Assembly (NCBI GenBank): GCA_051654865.1
Contig: JBOFYV010000141.1
Span: forward strand, 1 to 63,438
Origin: JBOFOR01 sp051654865
GTDB lineage: Bacteria; Bacillota; Clostridia; Peptostreptococcales; Peptostreptococcaceae
DNA: 63,438 nt
Reading direction: 5' to 3'
Each line of letters starts with the position of its first letter. The stretch's first letter is position 1. The notes below the pieces were generated by a model that saw nothing but the letters and a program-made list of their open reading frames with translations, did no database searches and was not told where the DNA came from. Shown in pieces: positions 36,352 to 47,200 of the stretch. The position numbers and the translations under genes were made by a program.

Positions 36352-36393
36352 ACAAGCTTTTTTGTCATAATCAGTTAGAAATAAATTAAAATA

Positions 36394-37314
36394 TTAAGAC
36401 ATTTTTTGTGACTTCTGACACATTAAGCCTTCCAAATTATCGTATTCACTTACAATTATTTTTTCTATTTCTAAATTTTCTATTATTATTTTTAAAATTT
36501 CTACACCAGCAGTTATAATATCTGCTCTTTTTGCCTGTAGACCTTTTATTGTTTTTTTATCATTTAATGTCATTTGCTTTAGATTTTGTAGAATTTCCTT
36601 AATTTCTTCTACAGTTATTTCACTATTATGAATTTTTTCCATCGAATAAACTTCTAGTTTTTGATTCATTGCAGATAAAGATGTAATAGTTCCACCTATT
36701 CCTACGATTTTTTCTATATTTATGCTTTTCACATAATCTAAAGTATCTTTTATTTCATCATAGATAAACTTTGACATATTTTCAAATTCAACTTCGTTTA
36801 TAGGTTCCATTTTTAAAAACTTCTCAGTCATTCTAAGAGCGCCTACGTTCTCACTTTTAGAAAACTTAATCCCTTGTCTATCTCCTACAATAAATTCTGT
36901 AGACCCGCCTCCAATATCTATTACTAATATATTAGTATTATCCTCTAGGCCTTCCATCACACCTCTAAAGCCTAAATTAGATTCCTCTTTACCACTTATA
37001 ATATCTACATCTATACCAGTTCTAACTTTAGCTTGCTCGACAAATTCCTTTCCATTCTTACTATCTCTAAGCGCTGATGTTCCCATGCAATACACAGATA
37101 CACATTTTTCGGTTTTACAAATATTAGCAAACTCTTCTAATGCATCTAAATTTCTTTTCATTGCCTCTTCTATTATATATCCATCCTGGTCTACACCCTG
37201 TCCAATTCTAGTTGTATTTACATATTTTTTTCGATTTTCTAATTTGCCATCAATGTAGTTTGCTATTAAAAGTCTCATTGAATTAGTTCCAATATCTATC
37301 GTTCCTATTTTCAT
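36394..37314 (-). CDS. Exopolyphosphatase/GppA-type phosphatase
   Basis: This 306-residue protein of the ASKHA fold hydrolyses polyphosphate or pppGpp. The ATP-type loops TIDIGTNSMRLLIA and VIDIGGGSTEFI, plus SALRDSKNG, match the Ppx/GppA family. It is the short form without the C-terminal HD domain. It sits between divIC and spoIIE, a place where clostridia often carry it. Substrate preference cannot be told from sequence. Confidence 0.93.
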   Translation of the reverse strand: MKIGTIDIGTNSMRLLIANYIDGKLENRKKYVNTTRIGQGVDQDGYIIEEAMKRNLDALEEFANICKTEKCVSVYCMGTSALRDSKNGKEFVEQAKVRTGIDVDIISGKEESNLGFRGVMEGLEDNTNILVIDIGGGSTEFIVGDRQGIKFSKSENVGALRMTEKFLKMEPINEVEFENMSKFIYDEIKDTLDYVKSINIEKIVGIGGTITSLSAMNQKLEVYSMEKIHNSEITVEEIKEILQNLKQMTLNDKKTIKGLQAKRADIITAGVEILKIIIENLEIEKIIVSEYDNLEGLMCQKSQKMS

Positions 37315-37358
37315 AGTTTTACTCCTTTGTTTAGTTATTCAAAAAGAAGGTAACTAGA

Positions 37359-37661
37359 TTAGTTACCTTCCCTGTTTACATCTATATATACTATCTCGTT
37401 AGGTTTAACCATATTAAGTCTATTTCTAGCTATAGATTCTAAATCTCCATTTATGCTGTTATTTCCTTCTTTTTTCAAATCACTTATCTGAGCTTTAGTA
37501 TTTTGTATTTGTCCATTCAAGGATACTATTTCATTTTTGTATTCTTTTACTTTTTTAATTTGAACACCAAAGCTACTAATTAAAGTAAATACCATAAATA
37601 TCAACATCATCTTTATTATGATGATTTGACCTGAAAATTTTTTTCTTATGTTCATACTCAC
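37359..37661 (-). CDS. divIC: Cell division protein DivIC/FtsB family
   Basis: This 100-residue bitopic protein has a short cytoplasmic N-terminus, one transmembrane helix (about 11-31) and an extracellular coiled coil (about 34-68). It is a septum component that works with FtsL and DivIB. It abuts yabQ; the first in-frame start is a GTG at 37661, with an ATG two codons later as an alternative. The order yabP-yabQ-divIC matches Bacillus. Confidence 0.88.
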   Translation of the reverse strand: MSMNIRKKFSGQIIIIKMMLIFMVFTLISSFGVQIKKVKEYKNEIVSLNGQIQNTKAQISDLKKEGNNSINGDLESIARNRLNMVKPNEIVYIDVNREGN

Positions 37662-38156
37662 CTACACCCTTTTTTTAATCTTTAATCTTATTCTAGATTT
37701 TCTTTTTATAAATTTTCCTGTACCTAAAATAATATTAGGTATATAGAATATGATATCAAATATTAGGTGCAGAGAATAGATTATAACGTAATACAAATTA
37801 TTTAAAATAATGACTATGTATTCTACTGTTTTCTTTATGATATTTGTTATTAAGCCTACTATTTTGTTTAATCCTGTTAGAACAAACTTACTTACAGTTC
37901 CGTAATATAAGATAAAACCTATAAACAGCGCCACAAAATGGTAATATCTTAAGTTAAAGGATTCTACAAAGTTAACAGTTATAAAAATTATAAGAGTTGC
38001 CAAAATCCAAAATAACATATCAAATACCAAAGAACAGTATTTGATAATTTTAAAATTGGATTTTAGACACCTATGAAGGTCAAATAACAACCCTATAATT
38101 ATTCCACCGTATATAGTTACATAAAAAGAGCTTACATCCTGAGTAAAAGGTATCAT
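37662..38156 (-). CDS. yabQ: Spore cortex protein YabQ
   Basis: This 164-residue membrane protein has five predicted helices and a basic C-terminus. In Bacillus YabQ is located in the mother-cell membrane and is needed for cortex formation. It is identified by position right after yabP, length and hydropathy, plus the conserved GGIIIGLLFDLHRCLK segment near the N-terminus. Its start overlaps the yabP stop region without a gap, which implies coupling. Confidence 0.88.
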   Translation of the reverse strand: MIPFTQDVSSFYVTIYGGIIIGLLFDLHRCLKSNFKIIKYCSLVFDMLFWILATLIIFITVNFVESFNLRYYHFVALFIGFILYYGTVSKFVLTGLNKIVGLITNIIKKTVEYIVIILNNLYYVIIYSLHLIFDIIFYIPNIILGTGKFIKRKSRIRLKIKKRV

Positions 38157-38414
38157 CTACTTAAACAACCTTTTTATAAAACTTTCTTGTGGCTTTCTCT
38201 CTTTTGAATAAACAATAGAATTTATGGTTCCTTCTACACTTATTATGTTTTCATCTAAGCTTAACTTATTCATGTCTAGGTTTTCACCTTCTATTACCAT
38301 TTCACCTGCAGAAGTTCTAACTTCTACCTTCTTATCGCTAAAAGAATAAATGTGTTCTATCCCCGAAACAGTCAATTTACTTCGATCTTTTAGCGTTATG
38401 TTATGTTCCATCAA
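38157..38414 (-). CDS. yabP: Sporulation protein YabP
   Basis: This 85-residue soluble protein starts with HNITLKDRSKLTVSGIEHI, the conserved beginning of YabP/YqfC proteins. The fold is small and beta-rich, with the later GEMVIEGENLDMNKLSLDE segment. In Bacillus it acts with YabQ in spore formation under sigma-E. It is directly upstream of yabQ. Confidence 0.93.
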   Translation of the reverse strand: MMEHNITLKDRSKLTVSGIEHIYSFSDKKVEVRTSAGEMVIEGENLDMNKLSLDENIISVEGTINSIVYSKERKPQESFIKRLFK

Positions 38415-38474
38415 TATCCCCCCAGTAACTATTTCAATTCATACTACTATAAATATACTGAGGAAGTTTTGATT

Positions 38475-38717
38475 TTATTCTATTATCTCATACATTTCTT
38501 TTGCATCATTTTTTAGTACATGCTCTCTTATTTCATTTATCTTAAATTTCATTTTTTTCTCACCGAACTGTATTTCTAATATATCTCCTAAATTAACTTC
38601 TGATGATGATTTTGCTAGCTTGCCATTTATAGTGACTATCCCCTTATCACATGCCTCTTTAGCAACAGTTCTTCTTTTTATTATTCTTGATACTTTTAAA
38701 AACTTATCTAATCTCAT
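38475..38717 (-). CDS. S4-domain RNA-binding protein RqcP (YabO/HslR)
   Basis: This 80-residue protein consists of one S4 RNA-binding domain (MRLDKFLKVSRIIKRRTVAKEAC then GIVTINGKLAKSS). RqcP works in ribosome-associated quality control, stabilising the peptidyl-tRNA during alanine tailing on stalled 50S subunits. It lies between HU and yabP as in other Firmicutes. Confidence 0.93.
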   Translation of the reverse strand: MRLDKFLKVSRIIKRRTVAKEACDKGIVTINGKLAKSSSEVNLGDILEIQFGEKKMKFKINEIREHVLKNDAKEMYEIIE

Positions 38718-38745
38718 TTATATCCTCCATATATATATACAGAAA

Positions 38746-38775
38746 AAGTGTGGTATATATTATTATCCCACACTT
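38746..38775 (-). terminator. Terminator after hup
   Basis: An 8-bp stem (38768-38775 with 38746-38753) with a long AT-rich loop is followed leftward by TTTCTG. It comes 11 bases after the HU stop. Confidence 0.7.
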
Positions 38776-38785
38776 AGTCTTTTAA

Positions 38786-39064
38786 TTATCCATTTATTAT
38801 ATCTTTTAATCCTTTTCCAGCCTTGAATACTGGAGCTTTAGAAGCTGGTATTTCTATAACTTCTTCAGGATTTCTAGGGTTTCTTCCTTGTCTAGCAGCT
38901 CTCTCTCTAGTTTCGAATGTTCCAAATCCTACTAATTGTACTTTATCTCCTGCTACTAATGCTTCTTCAACAGATTTCATGAATGCGTTTAATGCAGCTT
39001 CTGCTTCTTTCTTTGTTAATTCACTTTTCTCTGCCATTTTTGATACTAATTCAGCTTTATTCAC
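38786..39064 (-). CDS. hup: DNA-binding protein HU
   Basis: This 92-residue nucleoid protein matches HU throughout: N-terminal helices (MNKAELVSKMAEKSEL), the signature GFGTFETRERAARQGRNPR and the DNA-wrapping arm. It starts with GTG after GGAGG. It follows the YabN gene with about 75 bases between, and is ended by its own terminator. Confidence 0.97.
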   Translation of the reverse strand: MNKAELVSKMAEKSELTKKEAEAALNAFMKSVEEALVAGDKVQLVGFGTFETRERAARQGRNPRNPEEVIEIPASKAPVFKAGKGLKDIING

Positions 39065-39140
39065 GGTGTTTACCTCCTAAAATATTTATAATATAGAATT
39101 CTAATTATTAAAAATTCTAGATTTTTGACATGTTTTATTT

Positions 39141-40595
39141 TTAAAGACTATTATTTTTAGCCTCAACCCAAAGTTTTTCCATCTCTTCAAGACTCATTTC
39201 TTCAAATCTTCTATGTAGTTCTGATGCTTTTTTTTCCATAAATTCAAATCTATTTATGAATTTTTGGTTTGTACAATTTAAGGCTTCTTCTGGGTCAATA
39301 TGTAAGAATCTTGCTAGATTTACTACAGAAAATAATAAATCGCCTAGTTCTTCCTTTATGTATTTTATATTTCCTTCTTCACATTCGTCAAGTAATTCTT
39401 TATATTCTTCTTGAATTTTTTCAAATACATCATTTATATTATCCCAATCAAATCCAACTATTGCTGCCTTACGTTGAACCTTATCTGCCTTTATAAGCGC
39501 TGGTAAATGCTTTGGTATTCTCTTTAAACCATCACTTATACTACTCTCACCTTTTTCTTCTTGCTTTAGCTCTTCCCAAGTTTTTTCAAACTCGTTCATA
39601 TCTAATTCTACATTGTTGAATACGTGAGGATGTCTATGTATAAGCTTTGTACATATTCCATTTACAACTTCTTTTAAATCAAAGAATCCTTCTTCTTTTC
39701 CTATTTGTGCATGGAATACTACTTGTAATAGAATATCACCTAATTCTTCTATTATTTCATCTATGTCATCATTATCAATCGCTTGACATAATTCATAGGC
39801 TTCTTCTATTACGTATTTTTTTAGTGACTCATGAGTCTGTTTTTTATCCCAGTCACATCCTTCATCTCCTCTTAGAGTATTCATGATGTTTTCTAGGTCA
39901 TTTACAGTATTATACATCTTTTTAGAACTTTTTGGTATATATAAGCTACTTAAGTAGTCAAATGAATTTTCAGGTCTATCTAATTCACAAAGAGGTACAT
40001 ATTTCTTACTCTCTAGATTCTTTACACCTGCACCATTTACTATACATACTTCTTGATCATATTCATAATATTCCATTAGCTTAAGCTTAATATTTGATGC
40101 TATAAATGGGTCATATATTTGAGTTATTATCATACTAGTATTTGTATCTATGTATGAATTCTCTATCTCAAATGCATCTATTAACTTAAATCCATCTGCA
40201 GGATCCACTTGTAAGTAATTAAACATCGCATCTACAAAGCTCATAGAAGCTATTGTTTGTACTTCTATGCCTTTAGCACTAGCTAAGGCTTCAATTATAC
40301 TCACAGTTCTCTCTGCGACTCTCGGATGGCCTGGTACAGCATATACCAAGTCTCCCTCTTTAGCTAACTCTACAACATATTCAGATATTTTACTGTATAC
40401 ATTTTCAAAATTATCTTCACTATCATAGAAGTAGTCTAGAGAAGTGTATTGTATAGTTTCTTTTAACTTGTCCACTATTGGATGTTTTTCTGTTCTTAAA
40501 AAAATCCTTTTGCCAGTTTGTAATGCTTCTAAGGCACCTTGACTAATAAGAGAATAGTCTCCAGGGCCAAGGCCTACAATACTTATCTTGCCCAT
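39141..40595 (-). CDS. yabN: Tetrapyrrole methylase-MazG fusion (YabN)
   Basis: This is a two-domain protein of 484 residues. The N-terminal half (1-220) is a SAM-dependent tetrapyrrole-methylase-like domain with the motif SIVGLGPGDYS. The C-terminal half holds two MazG nucleotide pyrophosphohydrolase repeats with the EExxE...ExxD pattern (IDEIIEELGDILLQVVFH and IKEELGDLLFSVVNLARF). MazG cleaves non-canonical or excess NTPs. The fusion is the normal form in Firmicutes. It sits between the flippase gene and hup. Confidence 0.94.
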   Translation of the reverse strand: MGKISIVGLGPGDYSLISQGALEALQTGKRIFLRTEKHPIVDKLKETIQYTSLDYFYDSEDNFENVYSKISEYVVELAKEGDLVYAVPGHPRVAERTVSIIEALASAKGIEVQTIASMSFVDAMFNYLQVDPADGFKLIDAFEIENSYIDTNTSMIITQIYDPFIASNIKLKLMEYYEYDQEVCIVNGAGVKNLESKKYVPLCELDRPENSFDYLSSLYIPKSSKKMYNTVNDLENIMNTLRGDEGCDWDKKQTHESLKKYVIEEAYELCQAIDNDDIDEIIEELGDILLQVVFHAQIGKEEGFFDLKEVVNGICTKLIHRHPHVFNNVELDMNEFEKTWEELKQEEKGESSISDGLKRIPKHLPALIKADKVQRKAAIVGFDWDNINDVFEKIQEEYKELLDECEEGNIKYIKEELGDLLFSVVNLARFLHIDPEEALNCTNQKFINRFEFMEKKASELHRRFEEMSLEEMEKLWVEAKNNSL

Positions 40596-40713
40596 AATAT
40601 CACTCCTCTTAATTTATTTCAATTTATTCATATTTTTATACATATTTTCTGCAAATAGAAGGAATTTAACTATTTATAAGTATTTCCCCCTATTTACAGT
40701 AATATTCTTTTTG

Positions 40714-42327
40714 CTATTTCATAAGATTAAGTTTTTTCAATAATTTATATATTTTTTCGCCTTTTGGCATAGTTATTATCTCTTCTTTTTTGATTCCACC
40801 TATACCTATAAGAACTAATACATAAACTATCGCTCCTACACCTATAGATATTACAGTTGCTAAACTATTACCTAAAGTCGTGTATGATAGTCCGTACACT
40901 AACTTAACTGCTAAAGCCATAGTTGCAACTGTTATTAATGGTCTAAGTACAAATTCCTTTGGTGAGAATTTAACACCTAAATTTCTCTTTATGTATGTAA
41001 ATTCAATTATTACAGCTATTAGATATGCAGATACCGTTCCTAATGCAGAACCAAATATATTTATTTCAGGCATAGCTGTTAGCGTGTAACTTATAGCTAC
41101 TTTAAACACCATACCTACACATAATGCTATAACTGGTACCATAGGTTTTCCCATACCTTGAAGTATACCATTCATTGTTTGCATTAATCCTAAGAATATT
41201 ACACAAGGTGTAAGTACTAATAATAAATTTCCTACCACTGCTGGTTGGCTTGGATATAACAGTTTCATTATTGGTCCGGCAAGAGCTGCCATACCAAATG
41301 CTGCTGGAAGAACCATTAATAGTGTTACTTTTATAGCACTTTTTATATCTTTTCTAGCTTTTGCTTTGTTACCAACAGCACAAGCTTCTGATATCGAAGG
41401 TACTAAACTCATACTCATAGCAACCGTTAAAACTGCCGGTAAGTTTATTATCGCCATAGCAAACCCTGTCAACTGACCAAACATACCATTAGCTTGTTCT
41501 GGTGTAAATCCAGCTACTATAAGCCTTCTTATAACTATTACAGTGTCTAGCATATTAACTAAAGGCATTACAGATGCACCTATTGTTATAGGTATTGCTA
41601 CTACTAGTAATTTTTTTAGTATTCTAGAAAAACTTTCGTCTTTAAAATGCTGACTCATTTTTATTTCTTGTTTACGTTGTTTTCTGCCTCTTAAATAAGC
41701 AAATATTAGATATATAATTGATGCTATAGCACCTACTGTAGCACCTGTAATAGCACCAGCAGCTCCCATTTCTGGTCCAAACTCTCCCATAAGATAAGAT
41801 GCTAGACCTATACCTAATACAACTCTAAATAACTGCTCACTAATTTGTGATATTGCGATTTTACTCATTTCTTTTCTACCTTGGAAATATCCTCTATATG
41901 AAGACATTAAAGGTACAAATATTAGCGCTGGAGCTATTGCTACCATAGCATTGTAAGCACCAGGATTTTTCATTATATTGTTTACTATGTAATCTGCTCC
42001 AAAGAAGAATACACAAAATGCTAGGATACCTGTTATGAATAATATAGTATAAGATACCTTAAATATTTTATGCGCTCCTTTGTAATCTCCGATTGCGTTC
42101 TTTTCTGAAACTAATTTAGCAAGTGCAGTTGGAAAACCAGCTGTTGCTAATGTTAAAAATAGTGTATAGACAGGATATGCTGCCTGATAATAACCCATTC
42201 CCTCTTCGCCTATTAAGTTTCCAAGAGGTATTCTAAAGAATGCACCTATTATTTTTACTATTATACCTGCAGCTCCAAGTATAAGCGCTCCTTTTAAGAA
42301 CGAGTCTTTCTTATTGGTATTACTCAT
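40714..42327 (-). CDS. SpoVB/YabM-type polysaccharide flippase (MOP superfamily)
   Basis: This 537-residue membrane protein has 14 predicted helices and matches the oligosaccharidyl-lipid flippase family (start KGALILGAAGIIVKIIGAFFRIPLGNLIG). Bacillus SpoVB and YabM relatives move lipid-linked wall precursors. It lies between spoVT and yabN, the position of yabM in Bacillus. The exact substrate, vegetative or cortex precursor, cannot be told. Confidence 0.9.
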   Translation of the reverse strand: MSNTNKKDSFLKGALILGAAGIIVKIIGAFFRIPLGNLIGEEGMGYYQAAYPVYTLFLTLATAGFPTALAKLVSEKNAIGDYKGAHKIFKVSYTILFITGILAFCVFFFGADYIVNNIMKNPGAYNAMVAIAPALIFVPLMSSYRGYFQGRKEMSKIAISQISEQLFRVVLGIGLASYLMGEFGPEMGAAGAITGATVGAIASIIYLIFAYLRGRKQRKQEIKMSQHFKDESFSRILKKLLVVAIPITIGASVMPLVNMLDTVIVIRRLIVAGFTPEQANGMFGQLTGFAMAIINLPAVLTVAMSMSLVPSISEACAVGNKAKARKDIKSAIKVTLLMVLPAAFGMAALAGPIMKLLYPSQPAVVGNLLLVLTPCVIFLGLMQTMNGILQGMGKPMVPVIALCVGMVFKVAISYTLTAMPEINIFGSALGTVSAYLIAVIIEFTYIKRNLGVKFSPKEFVLRPLITVATMALAVKLVYGLSYTTLGNSLATVISIGVGAIVYVLVLIGIGGIKKEEIITMPKGEKIYKLLKKLNLMK

Positions 42328-42553
42328 AAAACACCCTCCATTTTATTTATAAAATTCACTTCGCCTAAAACTACTCTTCGTCAGTTTCTAAAAAAGTATA
42401 TTACTTTGAGTTGTCTATGACTAAGCTTCATTTTATGATATAACAAACTTTAATATATCATATATTCAATACCTTGTTCAATATATTACCAGAAAAGATA
42501 AACTTATTATAAGTAATTTGCAATAATATTTGAGCTCAAATATCGTAAAACGC

Positions 42554-42581
42554 AAAAAGACTCCTTAATTAGAGTCTTTTT
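42554..42581 (-). terminator. Terminator after spoVT
   Basis: A 10-bp perfect stem (42572-42581 with 42554-42563) includes A and T tracts, 8 bases after the spoVT stop. The rest of 42328-42553 is AT-rich with no ORF and must hold the promoter of the flippase gene. Confidence 0.85.
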
Positions 42582-42589
42582 AGTGTTAA

Positions 42590-43129
42590 TTATTGAACTT
42601 GTTTTCCTAAGAAATTTGCAGCTATTTTTAATATTTTTTCATCTGATTCAGAAATTGCTTCTGCATCTTTTGAAACCATAGTTATTGATCCTATACAATC
42701 TCCAGATGAGCTAACTATAGGCATAATTACTTGTACCGTATACTCCATAGGGTCATCCTTATGTAGTGATATTAGTTTGCTATCCTTCACATGTTTGGCT
42801 TCTCTGCTTTCTATTATTTGTTCTAAATCATCACTTATGCTTTTTTCTTTGTAGTCTTTTTTAGGTAATTTAGAAACAGCTATTATTGAGTCTAAATCAG
42901 TCACTAGTATTCCTAAGCCTAAAGTTTCTCCTAATGTTTCTGCATATTCTTGTGAGAATTCATTTAATTCTCCTATTGGTGAATATTTTTTAAGTATTAC
43001 TTCTCCATCTTTAGCTGTAAATATTTCCAGAGGATCTCCTTCTCTAATTCTTAGAGTTTTTCTAATTTCTTTAGGAATAACAACTCTTCCTAAATCATCT
43101 ATTCTTCGAACGATTCCTGTTGCTCTCAT
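42590..43129 (-). CDS. spoVT: Stage V sporulation protein T (AbrB-family regulator)
   Basis: This forespore transcription factor modulates sigma-G genes. The N-terminal swapped-hairpin AbrB domain (MRATGIVRRIDDLGRVVIPKE then IRKTLRIREGDPLEIF) and a C-terminal GAF-like ligand domain (about 56-178) are complete. The 179-residue length matches Bacillus SpoVT. It lies in the conserved position next to mfd/prsA and the flippase. Confidence 0.97.
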   Translation of the reverse strand: MRATGIVRRIDDLGRVVIPKEIRKTLRIREGDPLEIFTAKDGEVILKKYSPIGELNEFSQEYAETLGETLGLGILVTDLDSIIAVSKLPKKDYKEKSISDDLEQIIESREAKHVKDSKLISLHKDDPMEYTVQVIMPIVSSSGDCIGSITMVSKDAEAISESDEKILKIAANFLGKQVQ

Positions 43130-43195
43130 ATATAATTTATCCCTCCATTAGTAACTTTAAGCTTATTTTTACCATCTACAAGAAAAATATGCAAA

Positions 43196-43226
43196 AAAAG
43201 CTATGTATTACTAAACATAGCTTTTT
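43196..43226 (-). terminator. Terminator after prsA
   Basis: A perfect 12-bp stem with 7-base loop (43215-43226 with 43196-43207) has T residues following leftward. It lies directly after the prsA stop. Confidence 0.9.
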
Positions 43227-43231
43227 GAATA

Positions 43232-44236
43232 TTAGAACTTAACTTTTTTTATTACAGCTTCATTTTTTTCAACTTTTGCAGCTTTCGTTAATTTTTCAAT
43301 AGTTTCACTGTATTTTTTTGCTAATAATGTTTTTTGTATCTTTTCTTTTACATCTTCAAGTGGTTGTTGTTCATCCACTTTATCAGTTACTTTTATTATG
43401 TGGTATCCAAATTGAGACTCTACTATTTCAGATATTTCTCCTACTTTTAGTGAGAATGCAGCTTCTTCAAACTCTGGCACCATTTTTCCTTTGCCAAAGA
43501 ATCCTAAATCTCCACCTTCACTTCCAGAACCTTTATCATCTGAATATTCTTTAGCTAAAGCTGCAAATTCATCTCCTGCTTTAGCTTTTTTAAGTACATC
43601 TTCAGCTTTTTTCTTAGCTTCTTTTTTCTTTTCTGCAGAAAGTTCTTTGTTATTTTCATCTAATGTAGATATTAATATATGAGACGCTTTAACTTCATCT
43701 TTGTAGAATTCATTTTTGTTGTCTTCATAATATTTTTTGATTTCTTCGTTTGATATTTTTGTTGTCTTGTCAAAATTAGCCTTAAAGTTTTGTAATGCTA
43801 AATCTTGTTCTTGTTGAACTTTAAGGAACTCATCGTTAGCACCTATATCTTCTAATGATTTTTTATATGCTTCATCTGCATCTATACCTTTTTTCATTTC
43901 TTTAAAGCTCTTATCTACTTCTTCTTTTGATGGTAATAAGTTATCTTTTTTAGCCTGTTCGTATACTGCTTCTATACTTACCATCTGATCAAGCATTAAG
44001 TCCTTAAACGTGTCTTTGTATTTTACACCCTTTTCTATTTCTGTATCCCATATACTAGGACCATACATAGCTTCTAAACTTTGCTTGTATAAAGCTAATG
44101 TTATTTCATATTGCTTTGCAGTTATTTCTTTCCCATTTACTGTTGCTACAACGTCATCACTCTTTGCTCCACTGCTACACCCAACAACAGAGATTCCTAA
44201 TAAAGCAGCCATAGCTATTGCTACTAATTTTTTCAA
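43232..44236 (-). CDS. prsA: Foldase lipoprotein PrsA (parvulin-type peptidyl-prolyl isomerase)
   Basis: This membrane-anchored foldase of the outer membrane face helps secreted proteins to fold. A lipoprotein signal ends in VVGC (Cys about residue 20). A helical SurA-like N-terminal chaperone part is followed by a parvulin domain (about 185-285, VKASHILIST ... GDLGFFGKGKMVPEFEEA). The 334-residue length is normal. It lies 26 bases after mfd, so the two may be cotranscribed. Confidence 0.94.
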   Translation of the reverse strand: MKKLVAIAMAALLGISVVGCSSGAKSDDVVATVNGKEITAKQYEITLALYKQSLEAMYGPSIWDTEIEKGVKYKDTFKDLMLDQMVSIEAVYEQAKKDNLLPSKEEVDKSFKEMKKGIDADEAYKKSLEDIGANDEFLKVQQEQDLALQNFKANFDKTTKISNEEIKKYYEDNKNEFYKDEVKASHILISTLDENNKELSAEKKKEAKKKAEDVLKKAKAGDEFAALAKEYSDDKGSGSEGGDLGFFGKGKMVPEFEEAAFSLKVGEISEIVESQFGYHIIKVTDKVDEQQPLEDVKEKIQKTLLAKKYSETIEKLTKAAKVEKNEAVIKKVKF

Positions 44237-44262
44237 ATTCGTACACCCTTTCTTGTCTTTTG

Positions 44263-47200
44263 TTATTTTTTTAGACTACACATATTTTCTAGTAGTGTTT
44301 CTAATTCCGTAACTATATTATACCCTATTTTTTCCTTTGTTTTATATTTAGTTGCAGGAACTAGTAAAATTTCGTCTTTTATTTGTCTTATTTTTTCTAT
44401 TTTTAATTTCTTACACAATGTTTTTATATAAGCTATCTTTAGAAGAGTCTCTACAGCTCTTGGTATATCTGAGAATCTATCTTCTAATTCTTCTTGAACT
44501 TCTAGCATATCCTCTTTAGTTTCAATAGATGCAATTTTTTTGTACATTTCGATCTTAATTAATTCATCACTTATATAATTATCCGGTATATAAGCATTTA
44601 CACTTAAATCTATTTCTACATCTAATTCTTCAACAATAAGTTCACCTTTTACTTTTCTAATAGCCTCATTTAACATCTTTACATATAAATCATACCCTAT
44701 AATTGCCATATGACCATGTTGTTGGGAACCAAGTATATTTCCAGCTCCTCTTATTTCTAAATCTCTCATCGCTATCTTGAATCCAGAACCAAATTCTGTA
44801 AATTCCCTTATTGCTTTTAATCTTTTTTCTGCTATTTCACTTAGTACTTTGTCTTTTTCATACATTAAATATGCATAACCTTGTCTAGTACTTCTTCCAA
44901 CTCTACCTCTTAATTGATATAACTGAGCTAGACCCATTTTATCAGCATCATATACTATCATTGTATTAGCATTTGATATATCCATACCAGTCTCTATAAT
45001 AGTAGTACATACCAATACATTAAATTCTTTGTTTAAGAAGCCTAAAATTATATTTTCTAAGTCTTTTGAAGTCATTCTACCATGCGCTACAGCCACCCTT
45101 GCATCTGGTACTAATCTTTGTATCATACTCGCCATTTCTTCAATTCTTTCAACCCTATTATATACAAAGAATACTTGACCACCTCTAGCGATTTCTCTTT
45201 CTACTTCATCCTGCATAATACTCTCTTTACTTTCTGTAACATAAGTTATAACAGGGTGCCTTTCTAGCGGTGGTTCTTCTATAACACTCATATCTCTGAT
45301 TCCACTTAGTGACATATGAAGAGTTCTAGGTATCGGTGTCGCTGATAAAGTAAGTACATCTACAGTTGATTTAATTTGCTTTAATGATTCCTTGTGCTTA
45401 ACTCCAAATCTTTGCTCCTCATCTATAACAACCAGACCTAAGTTTGGTAAATTTATATCCTTAGAAATAATTCTATGAGTACCAATTATTACATCTACTA
45501 ACCCCTTTTTAGCATCCTCAATAATTTGTTTTTGCTGTCTCGGTGTTTTGAATCTACTTAGTACCTCTACTCTTATTGGATAGTTCTCAAATCTTTCTTT
45601 AAATGTATTATAATGCTGCTGGGCAAGTATAGTAGTAGGAACTAACACTGCTACTTGTTTTTGATCCATACAAGCTTTAAATACAGCTCTTATAGCTACT
45701 TCTGTCTTACCGTATCCAACGTCTCCACAGATAAGTCTATCCATTACCTTATCTGATTCCATATCTTTTTTAGTTTCCTCAATTGCCTTTAACTGATCAT
45801 CAGTTTCTTGATGAGGGAATAAAGACTCAAATTCACCTTGCCAAGGCGTATCCTTTGAAAAACTATAACCCTTAGTTTTTTCACGCTTAGCATAAAGTTC
45901 TATAAGGTCTTTTGTCATATCTTCTATTTCTTTTTTTACTTTAGCCTTAGCTCTAGTCCACTCATTGGTTCCTAGTTTATTTAACTTAACTTTATCTTCT
46001 TCTACACCAATATACTTTTGTACCTTGTCCATTTGGTCTATCGGAACATATAGGTTGTCTCCACCTTGGTATACAATCTTCATATAGTCCTTTTTAATAG
46101 CATTTACAGTTATTTGTTCTATACCTGTATATCTACCAACCCCGCTATTTTCATGAACTACATAATCTCCTATATTTAATTCTAAGAATGACTCTATCTT
46201 TTTGCCTTTCTTAGACTTTTTAGATTTCGAAGTAGATGTTCTTTTGTGAACGCCTATCATTTCATTATCAGTTATTACTACATATTTTATAGTTTTATAT
46301 TCAAATCCATTACTAATACGTCCTGGTATAATAACAATTTGAGATGACTTTAACTCTGTGTCTCTATCCTGTGTTAGAGTCGATTCAATTCCTACATCTA
46401 ATAAATCCGCGTGTAGTTTTTTAGCTCTATCAAAAGTATTCGTTGCTAATAATATTTTATATCCATTATATTTTAATCTATTTAACTCCTCTACTAACAC
46501 ATCTAGCTTAGCATTGAAAGTAGGTACTTCCCTTGCTTCAAAGTTTACTATAGATTTTATATTAAAGTCATTTACAGGCTTAGGTAATAACGAGTTTAAT
46601 ATTAATTTTCTTCCACCTGCAATAAAATCTAAATCACTATAAGTGTATAGTAATTTACCTTGATTCTTTATCGCTAAACCTCTCTCAAGATTTAACTTAT
46701 AATTCTCTCTAAACTCATTTAAATAGTTTTCACATCTTTCTTTTACTCTACTTATATCATTGTAGAATATTAATGCATCTTCTCTTAAATAAGTAAATAT
46801 ACTTTTATTTTCATAAGTATATATGTAGTCAATATAGTTCTCTACACCTTGGAAGTAAGTTTTAGTAGATATTTTATCTACATTATCAAATACATCATCG
46901 TTAGTTTCCTTAGCTATATCTTTTTTTATTCTAGTTACAGAGTCTTCTGTATTTTCTGGATATATAAATTCTCTAGATGGAGTTATAGAAAACTCCTTTA
47001 TCTTTTCTGTAGATTTTTGAGAAAACACATCAAAAGTTCGTATAGAATCTATTTCATCATCAAATAATTCCATACGAATTGGATCGCTATATTCTAAAGA
47101 GAATACATCTATTATTCCACCTCTGATACTAAATTGACCGAATCCTTCGATTTTAGAAACCCTTTCATAACCTAGAGAGACTAGTTTATTACTCATTTCT

